A stretch of 64,000 bases of DNA. Source: Mantamonas sphyraenae. Taxonomy: Eukaryota > CRuMs > Mantamonadidae. The notes below the pieces were generated by a model. That model did not search any database. It saw only the letters and a program-made list of their open reading frames with translations, and was not told the DNA's origin. The translations under genes were made by a program, and so were the position numbers. Shown here piece by piece: positions 11,353 through 23,112 of this stretch. The stretch covers positions 124,001-188,000 of the forward strand of contig JAPMXV010000072.1 of assembly GCA_026936335.1 (NCBI GenBank), in the 5' to 3' direction. Numbering within the stretch: the stretch's first letter is position 1; the number at the start of each line of letters is the position of its first letter.

Positions 11353-12940
11353 TCAATCCTCCGCCACAAGCTGCACCACCTCTTTGATGATGGTTTCGCT
11401 CTTGAGCATGCCAAAATGGCCCTCCAGAGGAAACTCCTGCACGTACACGGGCGCCTCCTGCTCGGTTTGGAACTCAAAGCACTTGCGCAGGGACATGGCA
11501 GGCACGGTGCCATCGCCGTCGTCGTCGTATGTGATTTGAGGGTCCACGTTGACATTGCCATCGGGGTAGTTGTACGAAAACTCGGTGGGCACGCCCGTGC
11601 CGTAGATGCAGTACGTGGTCACGTTGGGTGCCTTGATGTGTTGTGTCAACGGCTTGGTGTGCCTGTAGATGGCTGCCGTGTCGTTGGCATCAATGTCCAA
11701 CAGCAGCTGCTCCAGGTCGTGTGTGTACGTCTTGTTGGCCACGCGCACCACAGGTCGCTCCTCCCACATGTTCTCCTGAGGAAACAGCCATGTGATGCCA
11801 CCCGCCTTGCGAATGATTGTGCGCAGGCGCAGCGGGTCCACCAGTGAGATGTCTCCCAACTGGATGCCATTGTTGTCCCCGGACACCACGCCGCGAATCG
11901 TCTTGGGTGCTCCCGACCACGGGCCCGCCAAACTCACAAACCCGCGCACATACTTGTCCTTCCACTCCTGCGTTTGCAGCGACAGAAACGTGCCCATGTG
12001 GATGTTGCCCATGCTGTGGCACACAATATACACACTCTGCAGTTGAGTCCTGCGGTGTCAGCGAGTGTCGATCCACGACGAACAACGACGGACTTGCCCC
12101 CCCCTTTTCTTTCTCTCCGACACACACCCAGTCACACTCATTCCCGCAACTCTGCCCACACCACCCACGCATTCTCCAGACGCATGGACGTCGATGGGAG
12201 CTTACCTTGTTGCCTGCCGTTTCGTAGGCACTCTCAAACAGCCGCGTCAGGTTGGCGTAGAACGGATAGCTGAGAGTCGCCTCGGGCGGCAGCCGCCAGT
12301 CAAACGGGGCGCCAAACAGGGTCTTTCCCTCCACAAATCCGCGTGCCTTGAGGGCTTCGATCATGGGACCATACACAGAGGTGATGCCCACGCCTTTGCC
12401 AAACTTGACGTCCAGGTAATCGACGCCGTGGAGGCCGCCAAAGTCCATGGGACGCGCGTCGATGCCGTGCGGTTCAGAGTAGGTGTTTGTCGTCGCGTTG
12501 TACTCGATGTCCAGGTTGTGGTACCAGCAGTCGATCTCGTAGGGGATGAGTTCCTGCAGGCCCAGCCACAAGCGGAAGTACGAGTTGGTCACACGCTTGC
12601 AGAAGGCCGGGTGCGGGCGAGGGTCGTTGTCCCAAAGCTTCGCCTCAATGGCACTGGCCCCGAGGCCCGGCATCAGAATCACCGGATACTCAATGTCACC
12701 TGCGTTGGGTGCGTTCGACCCTGCCATTGCCTTTTGTCGCAGTGCCTCGCCCAGCAGACGTGCCTCGCGACGCTCCTGCGCATCTTTGTCCGCACAGCGA
12801 AAGGGAAACAACAGCGTTTCCTCCAAATCCGAGTCGTCGCACCCTGTTGCCTTGTTCTTGTTGCCAGGCGCGGCGGAAGCAGCACATGTGGCCACCACCA
12901 GCACGGATACCAGCACGCACACAATGGTTTGGGGTCTCAT
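11353..12940 (-). CDS. Secreted LCAT/PLA2G15-type lipid acyltransferase or phospholipase
   Basis: Two exons (12940-12206, 12036-11353) separated by a 169-nt intron give 472 residues. Residues 1-23 are a signal peptide (IVCVLVSVLVVATCAASAAP). The alpha/beta-hydrolase core follows: MPGLGAS near residue 95, the nucleophile Ser in VCHSMGN straddling the second exon, the Asp in DGDGTVP and the His in EGHFGML. This is the lecithin:cholesterol acyltransferase superfamily, including lysosomal PLA2 and PDAT. Several Cys and N-glycosylation sites suit secretion or a lysosomal location. CHSMG in place of GHSLG is a conservative variant. Which acceptor it uses (sterol, acylglycerol or water) cannot be told. 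It is convergent with the C2-PH gene. Confidence 0.85.
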
Positions 12941-13043
12941 GTGTGAACCGAATTTGATTGGTGGGGCAGGGTGTCGAGACCTGCGATGCGATCCACCCCG
13001 CCCTCGCACGGACACACAGCTCCTCCCCCCTTCCCCCCTTCCC

Positions 13044-16000
13044 TCACTTGTTCCCACTTTCCTTCTCGCCTTCCACGTGCCAATTCATGAGGTTTGTCTC
13101 GACACGCATCTCTGTGCCGTTGGCCTCAGTGACAGTGATTGTCTTGACCGTATGTCCCGGCACTGCCATGCACTTGTACTCCGTGATGGTGGACTTGTTG
13201 CCTCCATAAGGCGTCGTGCTTTCGCTCACCATCACACTCTTCCAACACATCAGCTTGGTCTCTTCGGGGTCCCCACGCGCCTCCAAACGCACCTCCCCAT
13301 CCCCCAACACATACACGGGCACATCCAACTCCACCACGTTGCTTGTCGTCGTGCTCACCGTGTGGTAATCCTTGTTCTCGCTGCTGCTCGTGAACCGCAA
13401 CACAAGCGGGTACCGGCCGTCTGCTGCGTCGCCTCCATCCACGCTCAGCCACGACGTGGTGTTGCTGTTGGTCGATCCCACATCCACCACCGTGTTGACA
13501 CGCACACATGCCATGTCCTCATCGCCCACTCGCAACACTTCTGTCTCTCCCTGCGTTGCATCCACGGGCGAGCCCTTGGCCATCACGTTGTCCATTGTGG
13601 TGGTGCCTGTCCACTGGTTCGTCGTCTTGTACCTCACCACCGCATCCGTCTCTCGCACCTGATACAGAATCTGCTTGGAAACCGTCGCAGACGTTGCCAC
13701 CTCGCCCGAGTACGACGTCTGCAACGTGGTGGCATGGCTACCCGCAGGGAATCCCAGCCACATGTGCGTCCGCAAATCCGGCCGTTCCTCGAAATCCACA
13801 GGCAAGTTGTCCACACTCTTTTCCACAACCGCACTGTCCAGCGCCGCTTCTGTCTTTACACTCGCCATCTGATCCTTCACCGCTTGTTTCATCTCTTCGG
13901 CACGTGCTCGCATGGCCTCCTCCGCCTCTGCCATGGCTTGTGCCCGGATTTCCTCTGCACGCGCCTCCCTCTCCGCCTTTACACGTGCCTCCTCCTCTTC
14001 CTTGGCCACACGCTCTGCCTCCTCCCTGGCCACCCGTGCAGCCTCTGCCTGCGCCTTGCGTGTGGCCTCCCGTTCCAGGTACGCGGTGCGATTGGCCGCA
14101 AACTCCTCCGCCAGCGCATCCAGCTCCATGGCACGGTCGCGCAGATGGTCCCTGGAGCCGGTCAGAAACATGGTGTGGTAGTTGCCCATAAAGATGTCCA
14201 CGACACAGACTGAATCGAGGGCATAGACGCGCTGCGGACGAAGCTGGGGCATTTGCACCACACTGCCTTCCATGCAGGGAGAGCCTAGGCTGTGACTCAG
14301 CGAAGTGCCCCACGTGTACACAGTGCCATCCTCCAGCACCGCCCCAGCGCACGATTTTTGCGACGCCACACGAAGCACACGCTTGTTCTTGGGCAACATG
14401 GGCCTCGAGGGACAGCGCACCTCACGTGAGCGCAAACCCAGCCCTGCCTGGCCGTCGCCATTGCTGCCAAAGCCGTACAACTCGCCGTCGGCCGTGATCA
14501 CAAAGGTGATACTGCCGCGTGTGGTGAGATCGACCACCACTTTGTCCTTGAGATGACCGCCCACACGTTGCGGATACACGGCCTGGTCACCTTCGTTGGA
14601 CCCACGGCGTTGGTTGCCCCGACGGTAGCTGTGTGCGTACCCCTGCTTCTGTTCTTGCTCATCTGCAGGTGGTCCCAGCTGCGAACAATCCACACTGCCC
14701 ATCGTCCACAGCCAGCCCATGTCATCCAGCAGCACGGTGTGGTCCGTACCACACGCCACCTGTGTCACACGCACATCCTCGTGCCAGTACGGCGGGAATT
14801 CCACGTTTGGGCCGATCCACGTGGTAATCGCCCTGATCAGGGGTCACGCCACATTGCCCGTACCGGTTGTATCCCCACGCGTATGCCTCTCCCTCCGCCG
14901 TGAGTGCCACCATGTGTGCACCGCCCACCGATGCGTCCACGATTCGTTTGTCCTGAAAGTACTTCACCAACCGTGGCGCCATTCGATCTTCCAGGTCGCT
15001 GTGTGCCAGCGCACCAATGCCGCCGCCTCCAAATGTGTACAAATCGCCGTTGGCTGTGAGCACAAACGCAGGCGCCTGGCACGACTTGCCATACGAGGAC
15101 ATGGCGTGGCCCATGCCAGCCTTGACCACCTTTTTGCCTGCCAGCGCACGGATTTGCTTGGGCACCACCTGCGGCTTGGCTGTGCCCAGGCCCAGACTGC
15201 CTGCAGACGAGTTTTGCCCATACGAGTACACATGTCCCTTGCTGGTCACGGCAAGGAAACAGTGGTCGTTGGTGCTGGCATACACCACGTCTTTGCTGCG
15301 CAGTGCACGCACCACTCGCGGTGTGTCCACATTCTCCGCAAAGTATGCCATGTTGCTGTTGGCATACTTGCTCACTTCCATCGCTTCCAGTTCCTCGTCC
15401 GTCATCACTCCACTGTACGGACCTGTGCCACATGCTAGCAGCACCCTCTTCTGTTTCTTTGCCTTTTTGTCCTTCTTCTTCTTGTCCTTCTTGTCCTTCT
15501 TGTCCTCCTCATGACTTTGCTTCTTGTCATGCTCCTTGGGGTCGGCTGCACTTTGCGCCTTGTCTTCCGAGAAGGAGGAGGAGGAGGAGGAAGAGGAGGA
15601 GTTGGAGGATGACGATGACGAGGACGATGACGCCCCTTTGCCCTTGTCATCCTTCTCGTCATCACCGTGCGCATGTATGCCGAGACGTTCGATGATGGCC
15701 AGTCGCTGCTGCATGGCTTCTTCGTTGAGCATGGTCACCTCGCTTTCCGTGCGTGCCTGAAGCTCTTTCAGCGAAACCATGTCCGAGTCAACACCGACCA
15801 GCTCCACACTCTGCTCCTCCAGATCGTCGTTCATCAGCAGCTGTCGCATGCGTTTGTCCTTGCGACCCGCACTGAACATGGCTTTGAAGTTGCCGTTCTC
15901 GTACTGCGTGTCAAACTCGTACTCGTCCAATCCCTTGAGGAAGTTGTCGCTCTCGCGTGTGGCATCCCTCATCAGAAACTCCCGTTTTCGCAGGCGATTC

Positions 16001-19000
16001 ATCGCGTCACTGCGGTTCAGGCTGGTGGCCAGTGTGAACGGCAGCGGCACGGGCGTGTGAAACAACAGCTCACTCATCTCACGGGAGCACGGCAGCTGAA
16101 ACTCGTTGTAAATCTCGATGAAGCGTCCCGTGTAGAAATCAAGCGCTTCCAGGATGCGACCCTGCTGAAAGAGGATGTTGATGATGGAGTTGAGGGCAAC
16201 GAGCTCAAATGGATGCGTCACACCAGTCTCCAGCAGATTCAACACCATGCGCACATACACCTCACACTGCACCTCGTGGCCGTGTGCACGATGGCACTCA
16301 CTCAACAGGAAGAGGAGGCGCACAAGCACACGCGGATGCACCCATCTCTGCTGGCGAAACAGTTCCAGCGAGTTTTGGGCCAGATCCAGCGCCTCCTCGG
16401 TGAGGCCATTCACAAGTTGCAGCTCGACCATGTTGACGCGACTCACCATGGCCAGGCTGCTGGTTTCCCCAAACACAGCCTGCACCCACGAGTGATACTC
16501 TCGCTGCCGGATCAACTGCTCATTGGTGGATTGCAACGTCTCGTCGGCGGCGCCATCCAACTCGCGCGACGAGATGAGTGTGCGGGTGGAAGGAAGCAGG
16601 TGGACGACGTCGGAGGCGTCAAAGGGTTCGGCATCTGTCCATCCATCCTTGCCACGGGCAGCGGCCTGCTCCAGGCTCTCTGAAGTCAACACAGCGCCAA
16701 AGTAGGCACGCACGAGGCCAAACAGGTACTTGAGATTGATGTGAGAGCGCAAGTCGAGTTCAGCCAACATCATGTCGTCGGGGAGCGGACCATACACGCC
16801 GTAGTGCAGGTGGATGAGCATCTTGACCACCACACGCCAAAAGGTGTCGCTGCGCTCGCTGGCTCCCATGACCATGTTCAGGTAGGAAACGACCAGGGCG
16901 TGGTAGGCTGCTGGTTCGGTGGAGGCAATGCTGCGCATTTCCGATCGAAACATGTTTTTGGCCACTCGGGCAACCATTTCCGCAAGGACCAGCGACTGGG
17001 CGCGCTCGGTCTCCAGACGATTGCGCAAAAGGCCCATGTAGCGCAGGTTGATGCCACGCGAGTGCATGGCCGAGCGCAGGCTGCTACTGTCGCACACCCA
17101 CACCGCCCCCGTGTTGATATCATCGGCCAGTTGTGGCACAAGCTCGCGAGTCAGTCGCATCGTCGCTGCGTGCGTTTCCAGGTTGTGCTTGCGCGCACGG
17201 TGGCGACCAAAGCCCGTGAACGAATCGGAACTCAGCGGCGCTGGGTTGCTGCGCACCAGTTCCGGACGCAACAGGCAGTGCAGATGATGGCCCTTGGGCG
17301 ACGCCATGATGACGGCGTCGCCATACACGGGCATGTTGCACAATAACGAGGCTGCTTCGTTCAGCTCAAACTCGTCACCCTCGTCCTTTCCTCGCTTCAC
17401 ATACACCAGCATGAAATCCCACAGCTGCTTCACCTCGAGACGCGGACGCACAGGCGCGCTGCGATGCCTTCCATCGTCGCTGTCGCTGTCGCTGTCACTG
17501 TCGCTGTCACTATCGCTATCACTGTCACTCTCCAGCGCCAAAATGTCGCCAACTTCGCTGCGCCATTCGCGTTTGTCGATTTCCAGTTCGATGTGCACCT
17601 TGCCCTCGTCTGGGGTGGCCAGCAGGAGGATGCCCACGACAACCTTGCTGGGGGTCTCGGGGGGAAACACACGTGCGGTGTCGAGGACATAGATGCGATT
17701 GTCGCGTCCGACGTGGCCTTCGATGTCGCATGGAGCAAACAGTTCCTTCTTCTGGTTGCCGTCGCCGACGACATGGCCCTTGATGTTGAGCCGGTTTGCT
17801 GCCTCCTCCATGAGGGCGCTGACGAGCGCATCATCCTTGTGGACGGTGGTCCCTTGGTCGGAAGAGCCATAGACGAGGGTATGACTGGTGATGGGCACCA
17901 GCGACGAGGCAAACAGTCGGTAGCCGCGATGGTCAACGAGACAACACAGCGGAGTGTGCAACAGGGGCATCTCGCAGTCCAGGTACGCACGCATTCCCGA
18001 CAACTCGTGCTGTGCCACTTTGAAGGCACCTGCTTCGCCGCCATAGATGCCATTGTTGTCGCGCACAAACTTGAAGAAGATGCCCTTGTGGATGAATTTG
18101 TCACCGCCGGCAAAGCCCAGACCCGTGGACGGCTTGATGGTCTTTTGGTCCACTGGAACGTTGGCCTCCTCGATGATGACCCGTCCAACCTCCTGTGCCA
18201 TGGCTGCAAACTCGTTGCTGAGCAGAAACTGCCGTGTTTTGCGCAGCAGCTTTTGGGTCGGCGTCACCGCAGGCATGTCCAACACCTGTTGGAACTCTTC
18301 GTTCCACGCTCGTTCTCCCTTTTTGTTGAGCATCTGTGGCACCGGACCCGTGGTTGCTGCTGTTCCGGTGGTGGATGACGATGGGTCGCTTTCACCAGCG
18401 GTCCCGCTGCTGGTGGTCAGACCTGCACTGCCACTGGCACTGGATACACTGTCTGTGCTGTCACCGCCACCTTCGAGTCCCAGATCCATGTTCTGTGCAT
18501 AGTTGCTTGTGGTGGAGACGGCAGAAAGGAGCATGACCTGCTGAAAGTCGATGCTGCCTGCGTGCTCCAACCCTGCAGCCTGACGTTCCTCCTCCCGCAG
18601 CGTACGTTGCTCCTGCGCCTCCTGGTCGTCCTCATCCTCATCATGGAGGGCATGGGTGGCTCCCAATGCGGACGAGGCACTGCTACTGATGCCATCGCCG
18701 CCATCGTCCTCTGTCAGCGCATTCTCCAGGTACCCTGCATCCAAGTCGTAGTTTGAAGGGATGTCATCGCCTTGGTGTTGGCCAATGTCGTCGTCCTGAG
18801 CCTCCTTGGCCAGGAGGGCAGCCGCTGCCTCATCGTCCTCGACCTCGACTGCTGCGGTTAGGTTGCCCTGAGCCCACTGGTCGACCAGCGCCTGTGCGGA
18901 TGTGTGTGTGTGGCCGTGCTCGTGTTGCGTCTCTTGCACGTCGTCGTCGGGAGTGCCCAGTTCCCCTCCTCCCGGAGCGTACGCTCGATATGCCAGCGAC

Positions 19001-19228
19001 GATTGGCTGTCCAACGCACTCATGTCGTACGACTGGACACTCGAATCTTGGTTGTTGGTGGTGGACACGTCAATCACAATATCGTCGTCGTCGTCGTCGT
19101 CGTCGTCCAAGGCACTCATGGAATACCCGCTGGTTGACACCGACGTTTCGTCCATGCCCAATGACACAGAAGGTTCCGACAGGGATGGATCGTCAGTTTG
19201 AATGTCCACCACATCGTCGTTGTCGTCG

Positions 19229-19259
<31 letters not shown>

Positions 19260-19554
19260 TCAGCAAGGCCTGGGGATCGTAGTTGGAAAAGCCCACGTCG
19301 TCGTCCGCCAGCATGGCATCCTGGGAGTATCCCACGTCATTGTACGCGGGTGGGGCGCCAGAATCATCAGAGGCATTGTATGTGCTTGCAACGGCGGCGC
19401 CGTTGGCACCGTCGTCGTCGTCGTCGTCGTAGTCGTCGTCGTCATCAAACAGGGCGTTTTCAAGGTACGCTGGCGGTGCTTCGTCGGCAGTGGTTGTCTG
19501 AGGCACCTCGTCCTCGTCGTCTGCCAGCAGGGCGTCCATTTCATAGTTGGACAT
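13044..19554 (-). CDS. Giant CLU-domain / RCC1-repeat fusion protein (frame broken once)
   Basis: The frame runs from ATG at 19554 to about 14809, then continues one base out of phase to 13044; repairing one base gives about 2,169 residues. Residues 1-400 are acidic with repeated AL(L/A)(D/N)DDDD-type modules. Residues about 412-640 are a CLU (clustered mitochondria) domain: AWNEEFQQ, HKGIFFKFVRD, YRLFASSLVPI, VGRDNRIYVLDTARVFPP. A helical TPR-like part follows to about 1,200, then a Ser/Lys-rich linker. RCC1 beta-propeller repeats occupy about 1,380-1,795 (VYSYGQNSS, LYTFGGGG, AYAWGYNRYGQCG, LYGFGSNGDGQ, VYTWGTS). A coiled coil rich in AEEEARV and a beta-rich C-terminal domain complete it. 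CLU proteins bind mRNAs for mitochondrial proteins; an RCC1 propeller in the same chain is unusual. Confidence 0.8.
14806..14811 (-). other. One-base frame break in the RCC1 part of the CLU-RCC1 gene
   Basis: On the coding strand the tract GGGCCCAAAC... is read cgg ccc aaa cgt in the upstream frame, but the RCC1 propeller continues only if one base is skipped (cgg cca aac gtg). RCC1 blocks are intact on both sides (GYNRYGQCG before, VTQVACGTDHTVLL after) and no GT-AG pair of suitable length can bridge the frames. An over-called C or A in the CCCAAA run is the simplest reading; +1 recoding at CCC-A is possible. Confidence 0.7.
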
Positions 19555-19752
19555 GGCTGTGTGGTGGTTGCGAGGATTGTGTTGGATGGGGCAGAGGTTT
19601 GCTTCCTCAGCTGCACCACGCCGAGGTGTCCTTCGCTTGGAACGCACATGCATGCATGCATTTGCGCAAAGAGGGGAGTGTCCGGTTGTATGTGTGCGAA
19701 TGCACATGTGTGTGTGTTGTGCGTGTGTGCGTGCATCTCAAAATTGCAAAGG

Positions 19753-21328
19753 ATGATCTCGGCAATCGCATGGACGCCAAAGGGCGTGGCAAAGGCAATG
19801 CCGGATTACTACGAGCCGAGCAAGGAGGAGCTGGAGGCCATGGGGGAGGAGTTGGAGGCCAATGGGATGGACATGGCGTCTGTGCTGAGGCGTGACGACG
19901 CCGGGGAGGAGGAAGAGGAGGACGAGGAGGAGGAGACAAGCAGCAGCAGCAGCCGCCGCAACGGCAGCAGCAGTGCACTGGCAGGAGGCAAGGGCAAGAG
20001 CAAGAACAAGGGCAAGGGCAAGGCGTTGAGTGTGGAGGACGAATTTGACATGGACAACTACGACAACGAGTCGAGTGAGTTTTGCCCCGGGGGGGGGACG
20101 TGCGCTTGTTTGTGCGGACTCCTGTGTTGGGGGGTGGGAGCAAAATTCCGGGCCGCATGCGGTGCAGGCGAGCGTGGGAGGGCGACTGACACGACGGACA
20201 CTCACAGACGCACTGGACACGATGGGCGCATCGATTGGAGACATGTTGGAGGCATTGGATCCGTCTGAGGATCCGTACATCACGGTTCCGGAGGACCAGC
20301 TGGAGGACGACGAGATCGAGGACGTGAAGATCCGCAAGGACGAGTGCATGATCCTGACTGCTCGCAGCGAGGAGGACGTGAGTCTTTTGGAGGTGCAGGT
20401 GTACATGGAGGACGAGGCACACATGTATGTACACCACGAGGTGCTGCTGCCTGAGTTTCCGCTGTGTTTGGCGTGGCTGGATTACAACGCCAGCCGGGAG
20501 CACCTGGGGGATGAGGGCAACTTTGTGGCCATTGGCACGTTTACGCCAGACATTGAGATCTGGAATCTGGACCTGGTGGATGCCCTGGAACCTGTGTTGG
20601 TGCTGGAGGGGTTTGAAGGCAAGGCAAGGAGCAAGAAGGCAAAGAAGAGGGGACACACGGATGCAGTGATGGCATTGTCGTGGAATGCAAACAAGCGCAA
20701 TGCGTTGGCATCCGGGTCGGCAGATACGACAGTCAAGGTGTGGGATCTGGAAAAGGCGGCGTGCTTGTTTACGTACACACACCACGAGGACAAGGTACAG
20801 TGTGTGCAGTGGCACCCGGAGGAGGACACATACATGGCCACAGGCAGTTTCGATCGCACGATGGCGGTGCTGGATGCGGCCAAGCCGAGCGAGGTGAAAA
20901 CGATGGAATTGCCGGCAGACATTGAGGCCATGGCGTGGAACCCGTGGGATTGGGACCAGCTGGTGGCCAGCTGTGAGGATGGCACTGTGGTGTGCTACGA
21001 CATCAGGCGGAACGACAAGCCGCTGTGGACCCTGGATGCACACAACAAGCAGTGTTCGAGCATTGGCTTCTCCAAGTGCAACCGACAGCCTCTGATGGCC
21101 TCGGGCAGCACCGACGGCACCGTCAAGCTGTGGGATCTGACAGACAACAAGCCATCGCTGATCACCTCGCGGGACCTGGGTGTGGGCGCCGTGTATTGCC
21201 TGGACTTTTCCTGGGACATGCCCTATGTGCTGAGTGCAGGTGGACAGAATGGAATGTTGGCCGTGTGGGATCTCACCGAGCAGGAGGAGGTGGAGGATGT
21301 GATTCGCAGGTTGCCCGAGGCAGAGTGA
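19753..21328 (+). CDS. PWP1: PWP1 WD40 ribosome-biogenesis protein
   Basis: Two exons (19753-20074, 20208-21328) join in phase to give 480 residues. The N-terminus MISAIAWTPKGVAKAMPDYY matches the PWP1 family start, which fixes the initiation codon. It is followed by an acidic/Ser region and a Gly-Lys run. The WD40 repeats start at about residue 190: GHTDAVMALSWN, LASGSADTTVKVWDL, DKVQCVQWHP, MASGSTDGTVKLWDL and MLAVWDLTE. PWP1 acts in the nucleolus and nucleus in rRNA transcription and 60S assembly and recognises chromatin in animals. The start is 198 bp from the divergent CLU-RCC1 start, a likely shared promoter. Confidence 0.93.
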
Positions 21329-21376
21329 AGAGCGTGGACAGGGAGAGAGAGAGAGAGAGAGCGACAGAAGAAAGCA

Positions 21377-23068
21377 CTATTCGTCAATGCGCACAGTGCC
21401 AGCCTGGTCATCGTCTTCATCGTCGTCATCATCGAGGCCTGGATCGAACCCGGGATCCATGCCGTTCTGTTGGAGCTGTTTCATGCGTTCAGCTTCTGTG
21501 TCGAACCAGCTGACAAAGTTGCCCTGGATGATGTTTGTGTTGGAGCCCGTGAGGAGGGCGGAGCGTGAGCCTGCACGCACCATGCCCACGTTGGGCATGA
21601 AACGGACGATGTGTGCATCGACCTTTGTCTGGATGACGCGTTCACCGTGCGACTGGTCGTTCGCGTAGTGAAAGTGCTTCACAGGGGTGCGCACCACCAT
21701 GGGTGCATTTGTGCGTGGGAAGCAAATCATGCCTCCGCCTGCCGGGATGCCATAGCCCACCACCTTTGGGTTTGCCGTGCGGCCAATCAGCCGTTGCAGG
21801 TACGCGTACCCGTCCACGTCCTGGTCTGTGTCGATGTTGTATGGAAGGATGGCCAGGCCGTCAAACACAGTGGTGTCTTCCATGCCACCCCAGCACTGGG
21901 GGCCCAGGCTGACAGCCCCTGCGCCAACGCCAACCAAGACACTGCCCGCTTGGTGGGCCTCACGCAACACGTTGTCCACACCGGTTTCGGCAAAGTTGAG
22001 CAGACCGACTTCGGGCAAGCCGGGCGAGAGGACAATGACGTTTGCGGTGCGCAAGTAGGCCAGGTCGTCGTCGCTGGGACTGGAGGTGATTTGCCGTGTT
22101 TGCACGAGGCCCACCTCTGCACACACGTCCACAAGGTACTCGTACACATCCTCATCGTCATTGTCGGCTGCACTGAGGTAGGCCACAGTGAGTAGGTCTG
22201 CATCACGCTTGCGCAGGTGAGTAAACTCGTGCCAGCGTCCATCTCGCCTCGCACGTGCCTGCTTTCGCTCCTTGCGTCTGTCCTTTGCATCCCCTTTGCC
22301 ACTCTTGTTGTTGCTCTTGCGTCGCTTCATGCGTCCCAACAGGCTGCTGCTGCCTCGCCTGTCCCCCTGCAGTGTAGGCGAGCAAGAGGAGTCGCTGCCC
22401 TCTTCCGTCGTCGTCGTCGTTGTTGTTGCTTCGCCCGTCGCTTCCTCCTCCTCTGTGGCTTCCACACACGTTTCCAGCCTGTCTTCGCTGCTGGCCTCTG
22501 CTTCCAGCACATCCTCTCCCTGCTCGCTGTTTTTCATCAGCTGCGCCGTCATCAGCACCCGGTAAAAGTACGGCTTCTGGCTGTGCTTCTCCACCGCCTC
22601 AAACAGCAGTTCGTCGCTAAATAGGAACACAGGCCGCCTTGCGTCGTCATGCTGTGGCCACGCATCCAGGAAATCCAGCCACTGGTTGCCATCTGTCTCG
22701 GATTCACTGCTGCTCAGTTCTCCAGCCTCGTCCTGAGTGTGTTTGCGGAGGGATTCGTGGGTTAGTGGCCCGGGAGAATTTTGTGCAGAATCTCCAGGCG
22801 CAATGGCCATACATGCACATGTGTGCGATGGGTATGAAACGCATGGACACAGAGAATGCGGTGTAGGGGGAGGCAGGTTTCCCCCCTTTTGCTCAGGCGT
22901 GTGTGGTGGGTGGGGTTTCCGCTGCTGTTGCTGCTGCTGCTGCACCTTCTCAAGCAGCTCCTGGAGCCGCGCGTCAAAGTCGTCTGCGTCCAGCCCTTCC
23001 ATGCCAGCCCGGCTCGACCGCGAGTAGCGGGAGCCCTTGGAGCCCTTTGAGCCCTGCGAGTTGCCCAT
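21377..23068 (-). CDS. Myristoylation-motif protein with peptidase-S51-like (class I GATase fold) domain, catalytic Ser lost
   Basis: The frame from ATG at 23068 gives 563 residues. The first residues, MGNSQGSKGSKGS, form a classic N-myristoylation signal, which is why this ATG is preferred to one upstream. A Gln run, acidic and basic disordered stretches fill residues 1-280. From about residue 285 there is an alpha/beta fold: DLLTVAYLSAADNDDE, NVIVLSPGLPEVGLL, then GVGAGAVSLGPQCWGG. The last matches the nucleophile elbow of peptidase S51 (dipeptidase E/cyanophycinase, GxSAGA), but the Ser is Gly here. A membrane-tethered pseudoenzyme is inferred. Residues about 50-105 (Pro/His/Cys-rich) could be a retained intron, although no convincing donor was found. 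Confidence 0.6.
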   Translation of the reverse strand: MGNSQGSKGSKGSRYSRSSRAGMEGLDADDFDARLQELLEKVQQQQQQQRKPHPPHTPEQKGGNLPPPTPHSLCPCVSYPSHTCACMAIAPGDSAQNSPGPLTHESLRKHTQDEAGELSSSESETDGNQWLDFLDAWPQHDDARRPVFLFSDELLFEAVEKHSQKPYFYRVLMTAQLMKNSEQGEDVLEAEASSEDRLETCVEATEEEEATGEATTTTTTTEEGSDSSCSPTLQGDRRGSSSLLGRMKRRKSNNKSGKGDAKDRRKERKQARARRDGRWHEFTHLRKRDADLLTVAYLSAADNDDEDVYEYLVDVCAEVGLVQTRQITSSPSDDDLAYLRTANVIVLSPGLPEVGLLNFAETGVDNVLREAHQAGSVLVGVGAGAVSLGPQCWGGMEDTTVFDGLAILPYNIDTDQDVDGYAYLQRLIGRTANPKVVGYGIPAGGGMICFPRTNAPMVVRTPVKHFHYANDQSHGERVIQTKVDAHIVRFMPNVGMVRAGSRSALLTGSNTNIIQGNFVSWFDTEAERMKQLQQNGMDPGFDPGLDDDDDEDDDQAGTVRIDE

Positions 23069-23112
23069 TTGGATGGGTGTGAGCGTGCGATGGCACACAC
23101 ACGGTAAATCCG

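Noticed and set aside
13044-14804. Treating the RCC1/coiled-coil ORF as a separate gene starting at GTG 14804
   Set aside because: There is no ATG near, RCC1 blades continue directly from the upstream frame, and the combined length differs from a multiple of three by exactly one base.
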